The notes beneath the pieces were generated by a model, which ran no database searches, was not told the origin of the DNA, and saw only the letters and a program-made list of their open reading frames with translations. Positions 54,346-63,936 of a stretch of DNA of 64,000 nucleotides are shown piece after piece. Each line of letters begins with the position of its first letter. Within the stretch, counting starts at the first letter, position 1. A program made the translations under genes and the position numbers. Source of the stretch: Leeia oryzae DSM 17879 (lineage in GTDB: Bacteria > Pseudomonadota > Gammaproteobacteria > Burkholderiales > Leeiaceae); the NCBI RefSeq assembly GCF_000376945.1, contig NZ_AQXU01000020.1, positions 146,823 through 210,822 on the forward strand. Direction: 5' to 3'.

Positions 54346-55021
54346 AGAACACCTCCACCGGTGTGGATGACTGCGCCAGCACAAAACTCACTGGCCAGCG
54401 TTTTTCGGCCTGCTGGCTGGCCAGATCAAATACCGCCTTTTTGCCCTCGCCGGCAAACTGCAAGAAGACCCGTCCGGCATTCAAAATCGCCGGCAACGTC
54501 AAACTCATCCGCTCCGTAGGTTCAACGGCCCCTACCTGCGCCAGACACAACGGCGCATCAGCCACCAGGCCAGCATCCAGCGCCGGACTAGCCGGGAACA
54601 GAGAGGCGGTATGTCCGTCATCCCCCATGCCAAGCACAACCAGCGCAAAAGGCAACGGCAAATCGGCAAACACGGTGTTCAAATCCGCCTCCGCCGCTTT
54701 GGCAGAGGCTGCGTGGTTATACATCGGCACGAAAGTGGCTGCGGCTGCGTTTTCCTGCAGCAAATGCTGCCTGACCAGCGCTTCATTGCTGGCGGCATGG
54801 TCATTTGGCACCCAGCGCTCGTCTACCAGCGTAACGACCACTCGGGACCAGTCCAAGTCCGTCTTGCGCAGCGCTTCAAAGACAGGCACGGGCGACTTGC
54901 CACCCGACACGGCAATCACGGCCTTCTCATGCATGCTTAAATGCGTTTTCAATGTCGCCGCCATAGCCTCTGCCAGCGCAGCGGCCTGCTGTCGGGTATC
55001 TGCAAATTCATGGAACGTCAT
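54335..55021 (-). CDS. pgl: 6-phosphogluconolactonase
   Basis: 228-residue DevB-type lactonase. VIAVSGGKSPVPVFEAL, VTLVDERWVPNDHAASNEALVRQHLL and LVVLGMGDDGHTASLFP are the sugar-phosphate isomerase-fold signatures. It opens 6-phosphogluconolactone between Zwf and Edd. It starts six bases after the zwf stop and overlaps glk downstream. Confidence 0.96.
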   Translation of the reverse strand: MTFHEFADTRQQAAALAEAMAATLKTHLSMHEKAVIAVSGGKSPVPVFEALRKTDLDWSRVVVTLVDERWVPNDHAASNEALVRQHLLQENAAAATFVPMYNHAASAKAAEADLNTVFADLPLPFALVVLGMGDDGHTASLFPASPALDAGLVADAPLCLAQVGAVEPTERMSLTLPAILNAGRVFLQFAGEGKKAVFDLASQQAEKRWPVSFVLAQSSTPVEVFYAR

Positions 55022-55027
55022 GATCGC

Positions 55028-56488
55028 TTATGCCTCTTCGTGCCAGGACAAACCGTCGCGGGACAACAAAGCAGAAGACGCCGCAGGCCCCCAGGTGCCG
55101 GCCGTGTAAGGTTTTGGCGAACTACCGTCCTGCGCCCACACGTTCATGATCGGCTCTACCCACTTCCAGGCCTGCTCCAGTTCATCCTGACGCACAAACA
55201 AAGACAGATTGCCGCGAATGGTATCCAGCAGCAGGCGCTCATAGGCCTCTGCACGGCGGATGGAGAAACTGGCGGCAAAATCCAGATCCAGATGCACCTG
55301 CTGCAAGCGCATATTGTCGCCAGGCGCTTTTGCCAGGAAATACAGCTTCATGTGTTCTTCTGGCTGCAGGCGAATCACCAGCTTGTTGGGTGAACTGATA
55401 CCACCCGGTGCCGGGAAAATCTGATGCGGCACATCGCGGAAATTAATCACGATTTCTGCCAGACGGTCAGCCATGCGCTTGCCGGTTCTCAGGAAGAACG
55501 GCACACCGGCCCAGCGCCAGTTGGCAATTTCACAACGCAAGGCCACAAAGGTTTCCGTTGTACTGTCCGCGGGCACTCCTTCTTCTTGCAGGTAACCCAC
55601 CACCGGCTGGCCGCGGGATGCCCCCGCCTTGTACTGGCCACGCACCGTTTTGGTGAGCACGTCTTCATTGGTATACGGCACCAGCGCACGCAGTACTTTC
55701 AGTTTCTCATCCCGAATCGCGTCCGAATCCAGATTAAACGGTGGCTCCATGGCCACAAAGCACAGCATTTGCAACAAGTGGTTCTGCACCATGTCTCGCA
55801 GCGCACCAGTGTGGTCATAAAACCCGCCACGCTTTTCAATGCCCACTTCTTCGGCAATGGTAATCTGCACATCGCTGATCCATTCCCGACGCCATAGCGG
55901 ATCAAACAATGCGTTACCAAACCGCAATGCCATCAGGTTCTGAACCGACTCTTTGCCCAGATAATGGTCAATACGGTAAATCTGGCGTTCCTGGAAATAC
56001 TTGCCGACAGACTGATTAATATCGTTGCTGGACTGCAAATCGTGACCTAGCGGCTTCTCCAGCACCACACGGACATTGTCACCGTTCATGCCTTGGGCGG
56101 CCAGATTCTGGCAAATACCAGTAAACAGGGACGGGCTGGTCGACAGGTAGTAAACGGTGACCTCTGCGGACTCTGCATTCACGGCCTCTTTCAAGGCCGG
56201 ATAATCATCTGCATTTTCCGCATCGATCCGCACATAATGAATACGATTGGCAAACTCGGCCCAGGTCGCATCAGACCAGTCCGCTTTGGGCAGGAACTCG
56301 CGCGCCTTCGCGCTCACCTGCCCGTGATAATCGTCTTGAGAAAAATCGCGACGGCCCAGACAAAGAATCCGTCCCGGGCCCAAACTGCCAGATCGATGCG
56401 CCTGATACAAGGCTGGCAGCAGCTTTCGCATCACCAGATCACCAGTACCTCCAAACAACACCATATTAAATGATTGAGTTGTTGTCAC
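55028..56488 (-). CDS. zwf: Glucose-6-phosphate 1-dehydrogenase
   Basis: About 486 residues. The Rossmann motif FGGTGDLVMRKLLPALY near the start and the substrate motif RIDHYLGKESVQNL are clear. It oxidises glucose 6-phosphate to the lactone with NADP or NAD. The GTG at 56488 (VTTTQSFNMV) is chosen because AGAGG lies nine bases upstream; the ATG at 56497 directly abuts that site but remains possible. It is the first gene of the operon, divergent from edd across a gap with two HexR-like sites. Confidence 0.96.
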   Translation of the reverse strand: MTTTQSFNMVLFGGTGDLVMRKLLPALYQAHRSGSLGPGRILCLGRRDFSQDDYHGQVSAKAREFLPKADWSDATWAEFANRIHYVRIDAENADDYPALKEAVNAESAEVTVYYLSTSPSLFTGICQNLAAQGMNGDNVRVVLEKPLGHDLQSSNDINQSVGKYFQERQIYRIDHYLGKESVQNLMALRFGNALFDPLWRREWISDVQITIAEEVGIEKRGGFYDHTGALRDMVQNHLLQMLCFVAMEPPFNLDSDAIRDEKLKVLRALVPYTNEDVLTKTVRGQYKAGASRGQPVVGYLQEEGVPADSTTETFVALRCEIANWRWAGVPFFLRTGKRMADRLAEIVINFRDVPHQIFPAPGGISSPNKLVIRLQPEEHMKLYFLAKAPGDNMRLQQVHLDLDFAASFSIRRAEAYERLLLDTIRGNLSLFVRQDELEQAWKWVEPIMNVWAQDGSSPKPYTAGTWGPAASSALLSRDGLSWHEEA

Positions 56489-56645
56489 AGCGCACATCCT
56501 CTCTTGCAGTCATCATTAGCCACGCAGGGTGGTGACTCTTTATTGGAATACTCTACCGCTACCCGCGGCCCGTCAAATCCGGATCAGAACAAGGCAGGCG
56601 CCACGCGCGCCACACACCCCGATGACAACCCAGCCAGACAGTCAA

Positions 56646-56660
56646 TGTAACAATACTACT
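56646..56660. promoter_or_regulatory. HexR-like operator, zwf-proximal
   Basis: TGTAACAATACTACT resembles the HexR site TGTAAT-N3-ATTACA and is repeated almost exactly at 56772. It is 158 bases from the zwf start. HexR assignment rests on the similarity and on hexR being in the operon. Confidence 0.6.
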
Positions 56661-56742
56661 AATTTAATTTCACAATGTCCAGTACAACATCAACCCCCGT
56701 ACAATCCTGCAATATATTGATATTTATTGAACAAAATTCACC

Positions 56743-56772
56743 TTGACATACACCGGCAACGTGGCGTTAAAT
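56743..56772 (+). promoter_or_regulatory. Probable edd promoter
   Basis: TTGACA at 56743-56748 and TTAAAT at 56767-56772 with an 18-bp spacer. The HexR-like site begins at the last base of the -10 box and covers the expected transcription start. Confidence 0.65.
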
Positions 56773-56786
56773 GTAACAATCCTACA
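56772..56786. promoter_or_regulatory. HexR-like operator, edd-proximal
   Basis: TGTAACAATCCTACA, with complementary TGTA/TACA ends and a match to TGTAAT-N3-ATTACA at nine of twelve defined positions. It overlaps the edd transcription start region and lies 13 bases before the edd ATG. Confidence 0.7.
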
Positions 56787-56799
56787 AGAGATCAATATC

Positions 56800-58614
56800 A
56801 TGGCCCTGCACCCAACGCTCATCGATGTTACCAACCGGATCAAACAACGCAGCCAGCAAAGCCGGTCTCAATACGAGGCCCGCATGCAGGCCGCCAGACT
56901 GTCCGGCACCACGCGGGACCACGTCTCCTGCACCAACGTAGCGCATGCCTACGCCGCCATGCCAAAGAACGACAAGCTGACGCTAAAAGCCGCAAAAGCG
57001 CCAAACGTTGGCATCATCACCTCCTACAATGACATGCTGTCCGCGCATCACCCCTACGCAAACTACCCGGACATCATCAAAGAAGCCGCACGCGCTATTG
57101 GCGCAACCGCACAAGTTGGCGGCGGCACGCCCGCCATGTGCGATGGCGTCACCCAAGGCCAGCCAGGCATGGAGCTTTCGCTGTTCAGCCGCGACATCAT
57201 CGCCATGAGCACCGCCATCGCCCTGTCACATCAGGTATTTGATGCCGGCCTGTATCTGGGTGTCTGCGACAAGATCGTTCCCGGCCTGCTGATTGGGGCA
57301 CTGCGCTTTGGCCATCTACCCGCCGTGTTCGTCCCGGCCGGTCCGATGACCTCCGGTATCGCCAATTCAGAAAAAGCCAAAGTGCGCCAGTTGTATGCAG
57401 AAGGCAAAGTAGGCCGAGACGCCCTGCTGGAATCCGAAATGGGCTCGTACCACAGTGAAGGCACCTGTACTTTCTACGGCACCGCCAACAGTAACCAGAT
57501 GCTGATGGAAATCATGGGCCTGCATATGCCAGGCGCTGCATTCATTACGCCCGGCACGCCACTCAGAAAAGCATTGACCGAGGCAGCCACTCAGCAGGCG
57601 GTCAAACTGTCACAACAAGGCAAGACGCTGGCCGACATGATCACGGTTGAAGCCATCGTTAACGGCATTGTTGGCCTGCTCGCCACCGGCGGCTCCACCA
57701 ACCACGCCATCCACCTGCCGGCCATTGCCCATGCAGCCGGCATCCAGATCAACTGGGACGATTTCAATGACCTGTCAGCCGTCGTTCCTCTGCTGGCTCG
57801 CGTTTATCCTAATGGCAAAGCCGATGTAAACCATTTCCACGCCGCTGGCGGCATGGCCTTCCTGATCAACGAACTGCTCAATGCCGGCCTGTTGCACGAC
57901 AATGTCGAAACCGTCGTCGGTAGCGGCCTGCACCTGTACACCCAGGAACCTCATCTGGTAGACGGCCAGGCGGCCTGGAAACCAGGCACCAAGGTTAGCG
58001 GCGACCCAACGGTACTCAGCCCTGTCGCTTCTGCATTCAGCGCGGACGGTGGACTGCGTCTACTCAAAGGCAACCTTGGCCGCTCCGTGATCAAGGTCTC
58101 TGCTGTTGCAGCAGAACATCGCAAGATCACCGCACCCGCTATCGTCTTTAACCATCAAGACGAACTCCTGTCCGCCTTCAAACGTGGCGAACTGGAGCGC
58201 GACTTTGTAGCCGTCATCCGCTTCCAGGGGCCGCGCGCCAATGGCATGCCAGAGCTGCACAAACTGACACCGACACTCGCCGTCCTGCAAGAGCGTGGCT
58301 TCAAGGTCGCACTGGTGACCGACGGGCGCATGTCCGGCGCATCCGGCAAGGTACCCGCCGCCATCCACATGAGCCCCGAAGTTCTGTCTGGTGGCGCCCT
58401 GGGCAAAATCAGAGACGGTGACATAATCACGCTCGATGCCGAAGCAGGCGTCGTCACGGCAGAAGTCCCGGAAGACATCTGGTCACAACGCGAGATCGCC
58501 GTTCAGGATCTCAGCCAGAACCAGTTCGGCTTTGGTCGCGAGCTATTTACCGGCATGAGACACCACGCCAGCAACGCAGAATCCGGCGCCCTCACGTTCA
58601 ATTTCAACGATTAA
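56800..58614 (+). CDS. edd: Phosphogluconate dehydratase
   Basis: 604-residue IlvD/Edd-family dehydratase converting 6-phosphogluconate to KDPG. The [4Fe-4S]-type cysteines are in [26 protein letters not shown] and [21 protein letters not shown]. The start at 56800 ([11 protein letters not shown]) fits homologues; 19 more in-frame codons upstream would read through the HexR-like site and promoter. eda follows 29 bases downstream. Confidence 0.97.
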   Translation: MALHPTLIDVTNRIKQRSQQSRSQYEARMQAARLSGTTRDHVSCTNVAHAYAAMPKNDKLTLKAAKAPNVGIITSYNDMLSAHHPYANYPDIIKEAARAIGATAQVGGGTPAMCDGVTQGQPGMELSLFSRDIIAMSTAIALSHQVFDAGLYLGVCDKIVPGLLIGALRFGHLPAVFVPAGPMTSGIANSEKAKVRQLYAEGKVGRDALLESEMGSYHSEGTCTFYGTANSNQMLMEIMGLHMPGAAFITPGTPLRKALTEAATQQAVKLSQQGKTLADMITVEAIVNGIVGLLATGGSTNHAIHLPAIAHAAGIQINWDDFNDLSAVVPLLARVYPNGKADVNHFHAAGGMAFLINELLNAGLLHDNVETVVGSGLHLYTQEPHLVDGQAAWKPGTKVSGDPTVLSPVASAFSADGGLRLLKGNLGRSVIKVSAVAAEHRKITAPAIVFNHQDELLSAFKRGELERDFVAVIRFQGPRANGMPELHKLTPTLAVLQERGFKVALVTDGRMSGASGKVPAAIHMSPEVLSGGALGKIRDGDIITLDAEAGVVTAEVPEDIWSQREIAVQDLSQNQFGFGRELFTGMRHHASNAESGALTFNFND

Positions 58615-58643
58615 GCCACCGCACACGCAAGCGAGACCACGAC

Positions 58644-59267
58644 ATGAATCTAGATCAAATTATTGCCGCCACCACCGTGATGCCCGTCATCGTCATCGAC
58701 GATCTAGACACAGCCATCCCGCTTGCCAATGCACTGGTCGCTGGCGGCATCCGCACGCTCGAAGTGACACTTCGGACACCCAAAGCACTGGAAGCCATCA
58801 AAATCATCAAGGCAGAAGTCCCCGGCGCCATTCTGGGTGCGGGCACCATCACCAAAGCCAGCCAGCTGGATGCCGTGATCGCCGCAGGCGCCAGTTTTGG
58901 CGTCAGCCCGGGTAGCACACCCGCCTTCCTTGACGCCATCAAGGCAAGCGGCCTTCCTTTCCTGCCAGGCGTCATGACACCGTCAGAAGCCATGGTCGCT
59001 CGTGACGCAGGTTTTGAAGTCCTGAAACTGTTTCCAGCCGTCCCTGCCGGTGGCGTAAAACTGCTGGATGCCATTCGTGGTCCGCTGCCAGAAATCAAGT
59101 TCTGTCCAACCGGCGGCATTACCCCGCAAACCGCACCAGACTTCCTGAAACTGCCAAACGTCGTGTGCATTGGCGGCTCATGGCTAACCCCTAAAGATGC
59201 CATCGCCAGGCAAGACTGGGCCGAAATCACCCGCCTTGCCCAAGAAGCCAGCGCACTGCGTCCATAA
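58644..59267 (+). CDS. eda: 2-dehydro-3-deoxyphosphogluconate (KDPG) aldolase
   Basis: 207-residue class I aldolase splitting KDPG into pyruvate and glyceraldehyde 3-phosphate. The base glutamate is E40 in LEVTLRT, the Schiff-base lysine is K128 in VLKLFPA, and phosphate-binding TGGITPQTAPDF follows. It is the second gene of the edd-eda operon and ends at a strong terminator. Confidence 0.97.
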   Translation: MNLDQIIAATTVMPVIVIDDLDTAIPLANALVAGGIRTLEVTLRTPKALEAIKIIKAEVPGAILGAGTITKASQLDAVIAAGASFGVSPGSTPAFLDAIKASGLPFLPGVMTPSEAMVARDAGFEVLKLFPAVPAGGVKLLDAIRGPLPEIKFCPTGGITPQTAPDFLKLPNVVCIGGSWLTPKDAIARQDWAEITRLAQEASALRP

Positions 59268-59273
59268 CCACCC

Positions 59274-59301
59274 AAAGCCTGCTTGCACAGCAGGCTTTTT
59301 T
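59274..59301 (+). terminator. Rho-independent terminator after eda
   Basis: AAAGCCTGCT/AGCAGGCTTT arms around TGCAC, with six T at the end; seven bases past the stop codon. Confidence 0.9.
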
Positions 59302-59405
59302 CTTCCGCAAAAAAACCACGTCAACCACCAGTTTTACATCAACCCTCACCAAAATCAGGTATAATTACAGGTTTGTATTGCACTTGTGATTTAGAGGTTT
59401 TGATC

Positions 59406-59708
59406 ATGCCGATTTATGCATATCGCTGTAACAGCTGCGGTTTTGCCAAAGACGTTTTGCAAAAAATATCTGACGCACCACTGACAGACTGCCCAGAATG
59501 CGGCAAGTCCACGTTCTCTAAGCAACTCACTGCCGCCGGCTTCCAGCTGAAAGGCTCAGGCTGGTATGTAACCGACTTCCGTGGTGGCTCTGGCTCCGCC
59601 AGCACACCTGCATCAGGATCGTCATCCACATCAGCAACCACCACCAGCAGTGCTTCCAGCACAGAAAGCGCTGCTACCCCCGCATGCGGAGCAGGTGGAT
59701 GCGCTTGA
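59406..59708 (+). CDS. FmdB-family zinc-ribbon protein
   Basis: 100 residues. The N-terminal zinc ribbon has C8/C11 and C29/C32 (YRCNSCGF, DCPECG) as in FmdB/CxxC-CxxC-SSSS proteins. The C-terminal 40 residues are a low-complexity Ser/Thr/Ala tail ending CGAGGCA. FmdB was described as a regulator of amidase/formamidase genes, but the role of most members is unknown. The start at 59406 has GAGG upstream. It overlaps the next gene by 10 bases; the fmdB-DUF502-aspS order recurs in betaproteobacteria. Confidence 0.9.
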   Translation: MPIYAYRCNSCGFAKDVLQKISDAPLTDCPECGKSTFSKQLTAAGFQLKGSGWYVTDFRGGSGSASTPASGSSSTSATTTSSASSTESAATPACGAGGCA

Positions 59709-60379
59709 CCTTCCTATCGCTACGTCGCTACCTGCTGACAGGCCTGCTCATCTGGGTCCCGCTCGTCATCACCTTGTGGGTGCTACAGCTGATCGTGGGC
59801 ACACTGGATGGCATTTTTCACTGGTTACCAGAACAATGGCAACCAGAAACCCTGATCCGTTTCCAGATCCCCGTGATTGGCCTCAACGTCAAAGGACTAC
59901 CCGGCTTAGGTGTCATCATCACGCTACTAGTGTTGCTACTCACTGGCGTGACGGTCTCAAATATCCTGGGCAAGCGCATCTACACCCTGTGGGAAAACCT
60001 GCTTAGCCGCATCCCAGTGTTCAAGACCATTTACAATAGCGTAAAACAAGTCTCAGACACCCTGTTTTCCAGTAACGGACAAGCATTCCGCAAAGCACTT
60101 CTGGTGCAGTATCCGCATCAGGGCAGCTGGACGATCGCTTTCCAGACCGGAACGCCATCAGGACAGGTAGCAGACTTGCTGCCACCAGACATGATCAGCG
60201 TCTACGTGCCCACAACGCCTAACCCGACCTCAGGTTTTTTCCTGATTGTCCCCAAGGCAGCGGCCAAAGAACTGGACATGACCGTTGACGAAGCACTGAA
60301 ATACATTATTTCGATGGGTGTTGTCGCGCCAAAACATGCGCCAACCATCATCCAGACAGACAAAACCGTCACACCCTGA
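59699..60379 (+). CDS. DUF502 inner-membrane protein
   Basis: 226 residues with two membrane helices (about 8-30 and 58-82) and the DUF502 signatures IPVFKTIYNSVKQVSDTL, TPNPTSGFFLIVP and DEALKYIISMGVV. Function unknown. The ATG at 59699 (MRLTFLSLRRYLLTG) has a GGTGG site just upstream and lies within the end of fmdB, indicating coupled translation. aspS follows after 72 bases. Confidence 0.92.
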   Translation: MRLTFLSLRRYLLTGLLIWVPLVITLWVLQLIVGTLDGIFHWLPEQWQPETLIRFQIPVIGLNVKGLPGLGVIITLLVLLLTGVTVSNILGKRIYTLWENLLSRIPVFKTIYNSVKQVSDTLFSSNGQAFRKALLVQYPHQGSWTIAFQTGTPSGQVADLLPPDMISVYVPTTPNPTSGFFLIVPKAAAKELDMTVDEALKYIISMGVVAPKHAPTIIQTDKTVTP

Positions 60380-60451
60380 TTTTTCAACAGGCGGCCCGTC
60401 AGTCAGAATTAACCGAACACACATACAAACAAACGAAAGACATACATCAAC

Positions 60452-62260
60452 ATGCGTACCGAATACTGCGGATTGGTAGATACACGTTTCCTGGGACAAA
60501 CTGTCACCCTTTATGGCTGGTCACACCGTCGTCGTGACCACGGTGGCGTTGTATTTATTGACCTGCGCGACCGTGAAGGCCTGGTTCAGGTCGTATGCGA
60601 CCCGGACAATGCAGCTACCTTCGCCGTTGCCGAAACCGTCCGGAACGAATTCGTACTCAAGATTGTCGGCCGCGTTCGCCCACGTCCAGAAGGTACCGTA
60701 AACCCTAATCTGGTATCCGGCGCCATCGAAGTCATCGCCGATGAAATCGAGGTACTGAACCCTTCAGTGACCCCACCGTTCCTGATGGATGATGACAACC
60801 TGTCAGAAAATACACGTCTGACCTACCGCGTACTGGACCTTCGTCGCCCTGCCATGCAGAAAAACCTGCGTCTGCGCTACCGTGTCGCGATGTTGATCCG
60901 TAACTATCTGGACGCACAAGGCTTTATCGACGTTGAAACCCCGATGCTGACCCGCAGCACGCCAGAAGGCGCGCGCGATTACTTGGTGCCGTCCCGCGTG
61001 CACGATGGCCAATTCTTCGCCCTGCCACAGTCCCCTCAGCTATTTAAGCAGCTGTTGATGGTTGCTGGCTTCGACCGTTACTACCAGATCACCAAATGCT
61101 TCCGTGACGAAGATCTGCGTGCAGACCGCCAGCCAGAATTCACCCAGATCGACTTGGAAACTTCATTCCTGACCGAAAACCAGATCATGGACATCACCGA
61201 AGGCATGGCTCGCCACACCTTCAAGGAATCCATCGGTGTTGATCTTGGCGAATTCCCGCGCATGTCTTATCAGGATGCCATGTACTACTATGGTTCAGAC
61301 AAGCCTGACCTTCGTGTGACCCTGAAGTTCACCGAACTGACAGACCTGATGAAAACAGAAGAATTCAAGGTCTTCCGCGGTGCAGCAGACATGCACAATG
61401 GCCGTGTTGTCGCCTTGCGCGTACCAAATGGTGCATCCCTCTCCCGTAAAGAAATCGATGACTACACCCAGTTTGTCGGCATCTACGGTGCCAAGGGTCT
61501 GGCTTACATCAAGGTAAACGACAAAACCAAGATCACCAACGACGAAAGTAGTGGCCTACAGTCTCCAATCGTCAAGTTCCTGTCTGTGAATGCCCTGAAT
61601 GAAATCATGGCCCGCACAGAAGCTCAGGATGGCGACATCATCTTCTTTGGTGCAGACAAAGCCAAAGTCGTTAATGAAGCAATCGGTGCCCTGCGTATCA
61701 AGATCGGCCACGAGCGTGGTGAAGCCAATGGTTACTTCGTGAAAGAATGGCGTCCGCTGTGGGTGCTTGACTTCCCGATGTTTGAATACGACGAAGAAGA
61801 TGACCGCTGGACAGCATGTCACCATCCGTTCACCTCACCAAAAGATGGTCATGAAGACCTGATGACCAGCAACCCTGGCGCCTGCCTGGCCAAAGCCTAC
61901 GACATGGTGCTGAACGGCTGGGAAATCGGTGGTGGCTCAGTGCGTATTCATAAAGCAGACGTACAGAAGAAAGTCTTTGATGCATTGAAGATCACACCTG
62001 AAGAAGCCCAAAACAAATTTGGCTTCCTGCTGGATAACCTGCAGTTCGGCGCACCACCCCATGGTGGCCTGGCATTTGGTCTGGATCGTCTGGTAACACT
62101 GATGACCGGTGCCGAATCCATTCGTGACGTCATCGCCTTCCCGAAAACCCAGCGCGCCCAGTGTCTGTTGACCAGCGCACCAAACTCGGTAGACGACAAA
62201 CAGCTGAGAGAACTGCACATCAAACTGCGCAATCCACCGCAGCTGGCAGCAGCCGAATAA
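60452..62260 (+). CDS. aspS: Aspartate--tRNA ligase
   Basis: 602-residue class IIb synthetase of bacterial type. An N-terminal OB anticodon-binding domain (residues 15-105) precedes catalytic motifs: motif 2 [20 protein letters not shown], the bacterial GAD insertion (about 280-420), and motif 3 [15 protein letters not shown]. Whether it also charges tRNA-Asn cannot be told from this window. It ends at a terminator. Confidence 0.97.
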   Translation: MRTEYCGLVDTRFLGQTVTLYGWSHRRRDHGGVVFIDLRDREGLVQVVCDPDNAATFAVAETVRNEFVLKIVGRVRPRPEGTVNPNLVSGAIEVIADEIEVLNPSVTPPFLMDDDNLSENTRLTYRVLDLRRPAMQKNLRLRYRVAMLIRNYLDAQGFIDVETPMLTRSTPEGARDYLVPSRVHDGQFFALPQSPQLFKQLLMVAGFDRYYQITKCFRDEDLRADRQPEFTQIDLETSFLTENQIMDITEGMARHTFKESIGVDLGEFPRMSYQDAMYYYGSDKPDLRVTLKFTELTDLMKTEEFKVFRGAADMHNGRVVALRVPNGASLSRKEIDDYTQFVGIYGAKGLAYIKVNDKTKITNDESSGLQSPIVKFLSVNALNEIMARTEAQDGDIIFFGADKAKVVNEAIGALRIKIGHERGEANGYFVKEWRPLWVLDFPMFEYDEEDDRWTACHHPFTSPKDGHEDLMTSNPGACLAKAYDMVLNGWEIGGGSVRIHKADVQKKVFDALKITPEEAQNKFGFLLDNLQFGAPPHGGLAFGLDRLVTLMTGAESIRDVIAFPKTQRAQCLLTSAPNSVDDKQLRELHIKLRNPPQLAAAE

Positions 62261-62281
62261 CACGGTCGCACCCAAGCCATT

Positions 62282-62318
62282 AAAAAAGGCCACTAGCAGA
62301 TGCTAGTGGCCTTTTTTT
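62282..62318 (+). terminator. Rho-independent terminator after aspS
   Basis: 17-base arms AAAAAAGGCCACTAGCA/TGCTAGTGGCCTTTTTT around GA, ending in seven T, 21 bases past the stop codon. Confidence 0.92.
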
Positions 62319-62412
62319 GTCAAAAATTCCCTACATAACTCTCTAACCGATGCCTAACTTGGTATGATGCCTCATAACGTTTTATTCAGCTCAATCAAGG
62401 AATTATCAGCTC

Positions 62413-63168
62413 ATGTGGCAAGAAGAGCGTCATCAGCGCATCAAGGCATTACTCTCCGCACAGCAGCGCATTTCGATTGAACAGATCATCTCGACCCTGA
62501 ATGTATCCCGAGAGACCGTCAGGCGCGATGTACTCGCCATGGAGCAGCAAGGCCTGCTAAAAAGAGTCCACGGCGGCATTATCCAGACAGAAGATGAAGC
62601 CCCGATTGCAGAACGCGCACAGAGCCGGGTTCAATACAAAAGAGACATCGCCAGAGCCACCCTGCCTTTTATCAGGCCAGGCCAAACCCTCTTCATGGAT
62701 GCAGGTACTACCACCACCATTCTGGCAGAAGAACTAGCACAAATAGGCGGCGTGACCGTCATCACCAATTCTTTTGATGCCGCCCTAAAATTACGTAGCG
62801 CTCCCAACATAGAAATCATTGTGCTGGGGGGTAATATCAACCACAGGGCACCAGCGACTATCGGTAGTAAAGCAATTGCAGAAATCTACCAATACAAGGC
62901 TGATCTGGCCCTGCTATCACCTGTCGCCCTGGATGTGGTTCAGGGTGCGTGCAACTATGATTACCAAGAAACAGAACTGGCCCAAGCCATGGCCAGACAA
63001 TCAAAAGCCCGACTCATCCTGGCGGACTACAGCAAACTTGGACAAAGCAGTCGGGCACAGTACTGCGCACTCAAAGACATTACCCAGTTGATTACCAATA
63101 AGAAGGCCAAAGAAAACCCCGCTTTGCAAGAAATTGCCCAAGCAGTTCCACACATTATTTTTGCTTAA
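62413..63168 (+). CDS. DeoR-family transcriptional regulator
   Basis: 251 residues. N-terminal HTH (ERHQRIKALLSAQQRISIEQIISTLNVSRETVRRDVLAMEQQGLLKRVHGG) and C-terminal DeoR sensor domain with MDAGTTTTILAEEL, VITNSFDAALKL and LILADYSKLGQSS, which in relatives bind phosphorylated sugars. No sugar operon adjoins it; the HugZ-like gene starts 11 bases downstream and may be co-transcribed. Confidence 0.92.
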   Translation: MWQEERHQRIKALLSAQQRISIEQIISTLNVSRETVRRDVLAMEQQGLLKRVHGGIIQTEDEAPIAERAQSRVQYKRDIARATLPFIRPGQTLFMDAGTTTTILAEELAQIGGVTVITNSFDAALKLRSAPNIEIIVLGGNINHRAPATIGSKAIAEIYQYKADLALLSPVALDVVQGACNYDYQETELAQAMARQSKARLILADYSKLGQSSRAQYCALKDITQLITNKKAKENPALQEIAQAVPHIIFA

Positions 63169-63179
63169 CCTGAGCCAGC

Positions 63180-63824
63180 ATGAAAATTCCAGCCAGCACT
63201 GCACAATATTTTGTACGGGCAGCAAGAGAAGCAACCCTCGCAACCCACTCCACCTACCTGCCAGATTTTCCACACGCCTCCTGGGTGCCCATCTGCAGCG
63301 ATCACACCGGCTGCCCGGTGTTCCTCATCAGCCACCTCGCTGAACACACCAAAAACCTCCAGGCATCACCCAATGCAAGCCTGCTCATCACACAGCAAGG
63401 CGATAAAACCACCACCCGGCTAACGCTGATAGGCACCGCCACCCCCTTTGACCCAACGCTCGACGAACTGGACCGATTCACTAAGCTGTTACCAGAGAGC
63501 AATGCATACCTGAGCCTGGGCGGCTTCCGCTTCTACCGCTTCCTCCCGCAAGCCCTGCGCTTCATCGCCGGCTTCGGCCAGATGGGCTGGCTAGCCGGCA
63601 CCACCTACCTTGCCGACTGCCCAGGCTTTTCCCCAGAGGAGTCCCGGCAACTGCTCACCGAACTTCAGCGCACGACAGGATGGACGCTCCTCACCCTCGA
63701 TCCCTACGGTCTGAACCTGTCTACCTCCACAGACACCAACCTACGCGTGAGTACACCATCCCCACTCCTCGCCCCTGAAGCCTTCGCCGCCTGGTCGCGT
63801 CAGATCCTCTCCACACTGACCTAA
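63180..63824 (+). CDS. HugZ-like / pyridoxamine 5'-phosphate oxidase-fold protein
   Basis: 214 residues of the split-barrel FMN-binding fold. ATHSTYLPDFPHASWVPICSDHTGCPVFLISHLAEHTKNLQASPNASLLI matches the N-terminal part of HugZ/PNPOx-like proteins, and RFYRFLPQALRFIAGFGQMGWL the middle. The C-terminal domain (DUF2470-like, about 150-205) appears shortened or divergent. HugZ proteins degrade haem; this specific role is not shown here. Confidence 0.8.
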   Translation: MKIPASTAQYFVRAAREATLATHSTYLPDFPHASWVPICSDHTGCPVFLISHLAEHTKNLQASPNASLLITQQGDKTTTRLTLIGTATPFDPTLDELDRFTKLLPESNAYLSLGGFRFYRFLPQALRFIAGFGQMGWLAGTTYLADCPGFSPEESRQLLTELQRTTGWTLLTLDPYGLNLSTSTDTNLRVSTPSPLLAPEAFAAWSRQILSTLT

Positions 63825-63896
63825 GGCCACTATGAGGGATGTATGGGCAACCCTTGCCATTCATTTTCCCGGCCCGCTATTCCCCCGTCCCAAACG

Positions 63897-63930
63897 TAAA
63901 AAGCCCCTGATCGTCAGATCAGGGGCTTCC
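63897..63930 (-). terminator. Terminator of the rRNA operon
   Basis: Stem AAGCCCCTGATC/GATCAGGGGCTT around GTCA; read on the minus strand it is followed by five T. It lies just beyond the 5S rRNA 3' end. Confidence 0.85.
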
Positions 63931-63936
63931 TGTGGG

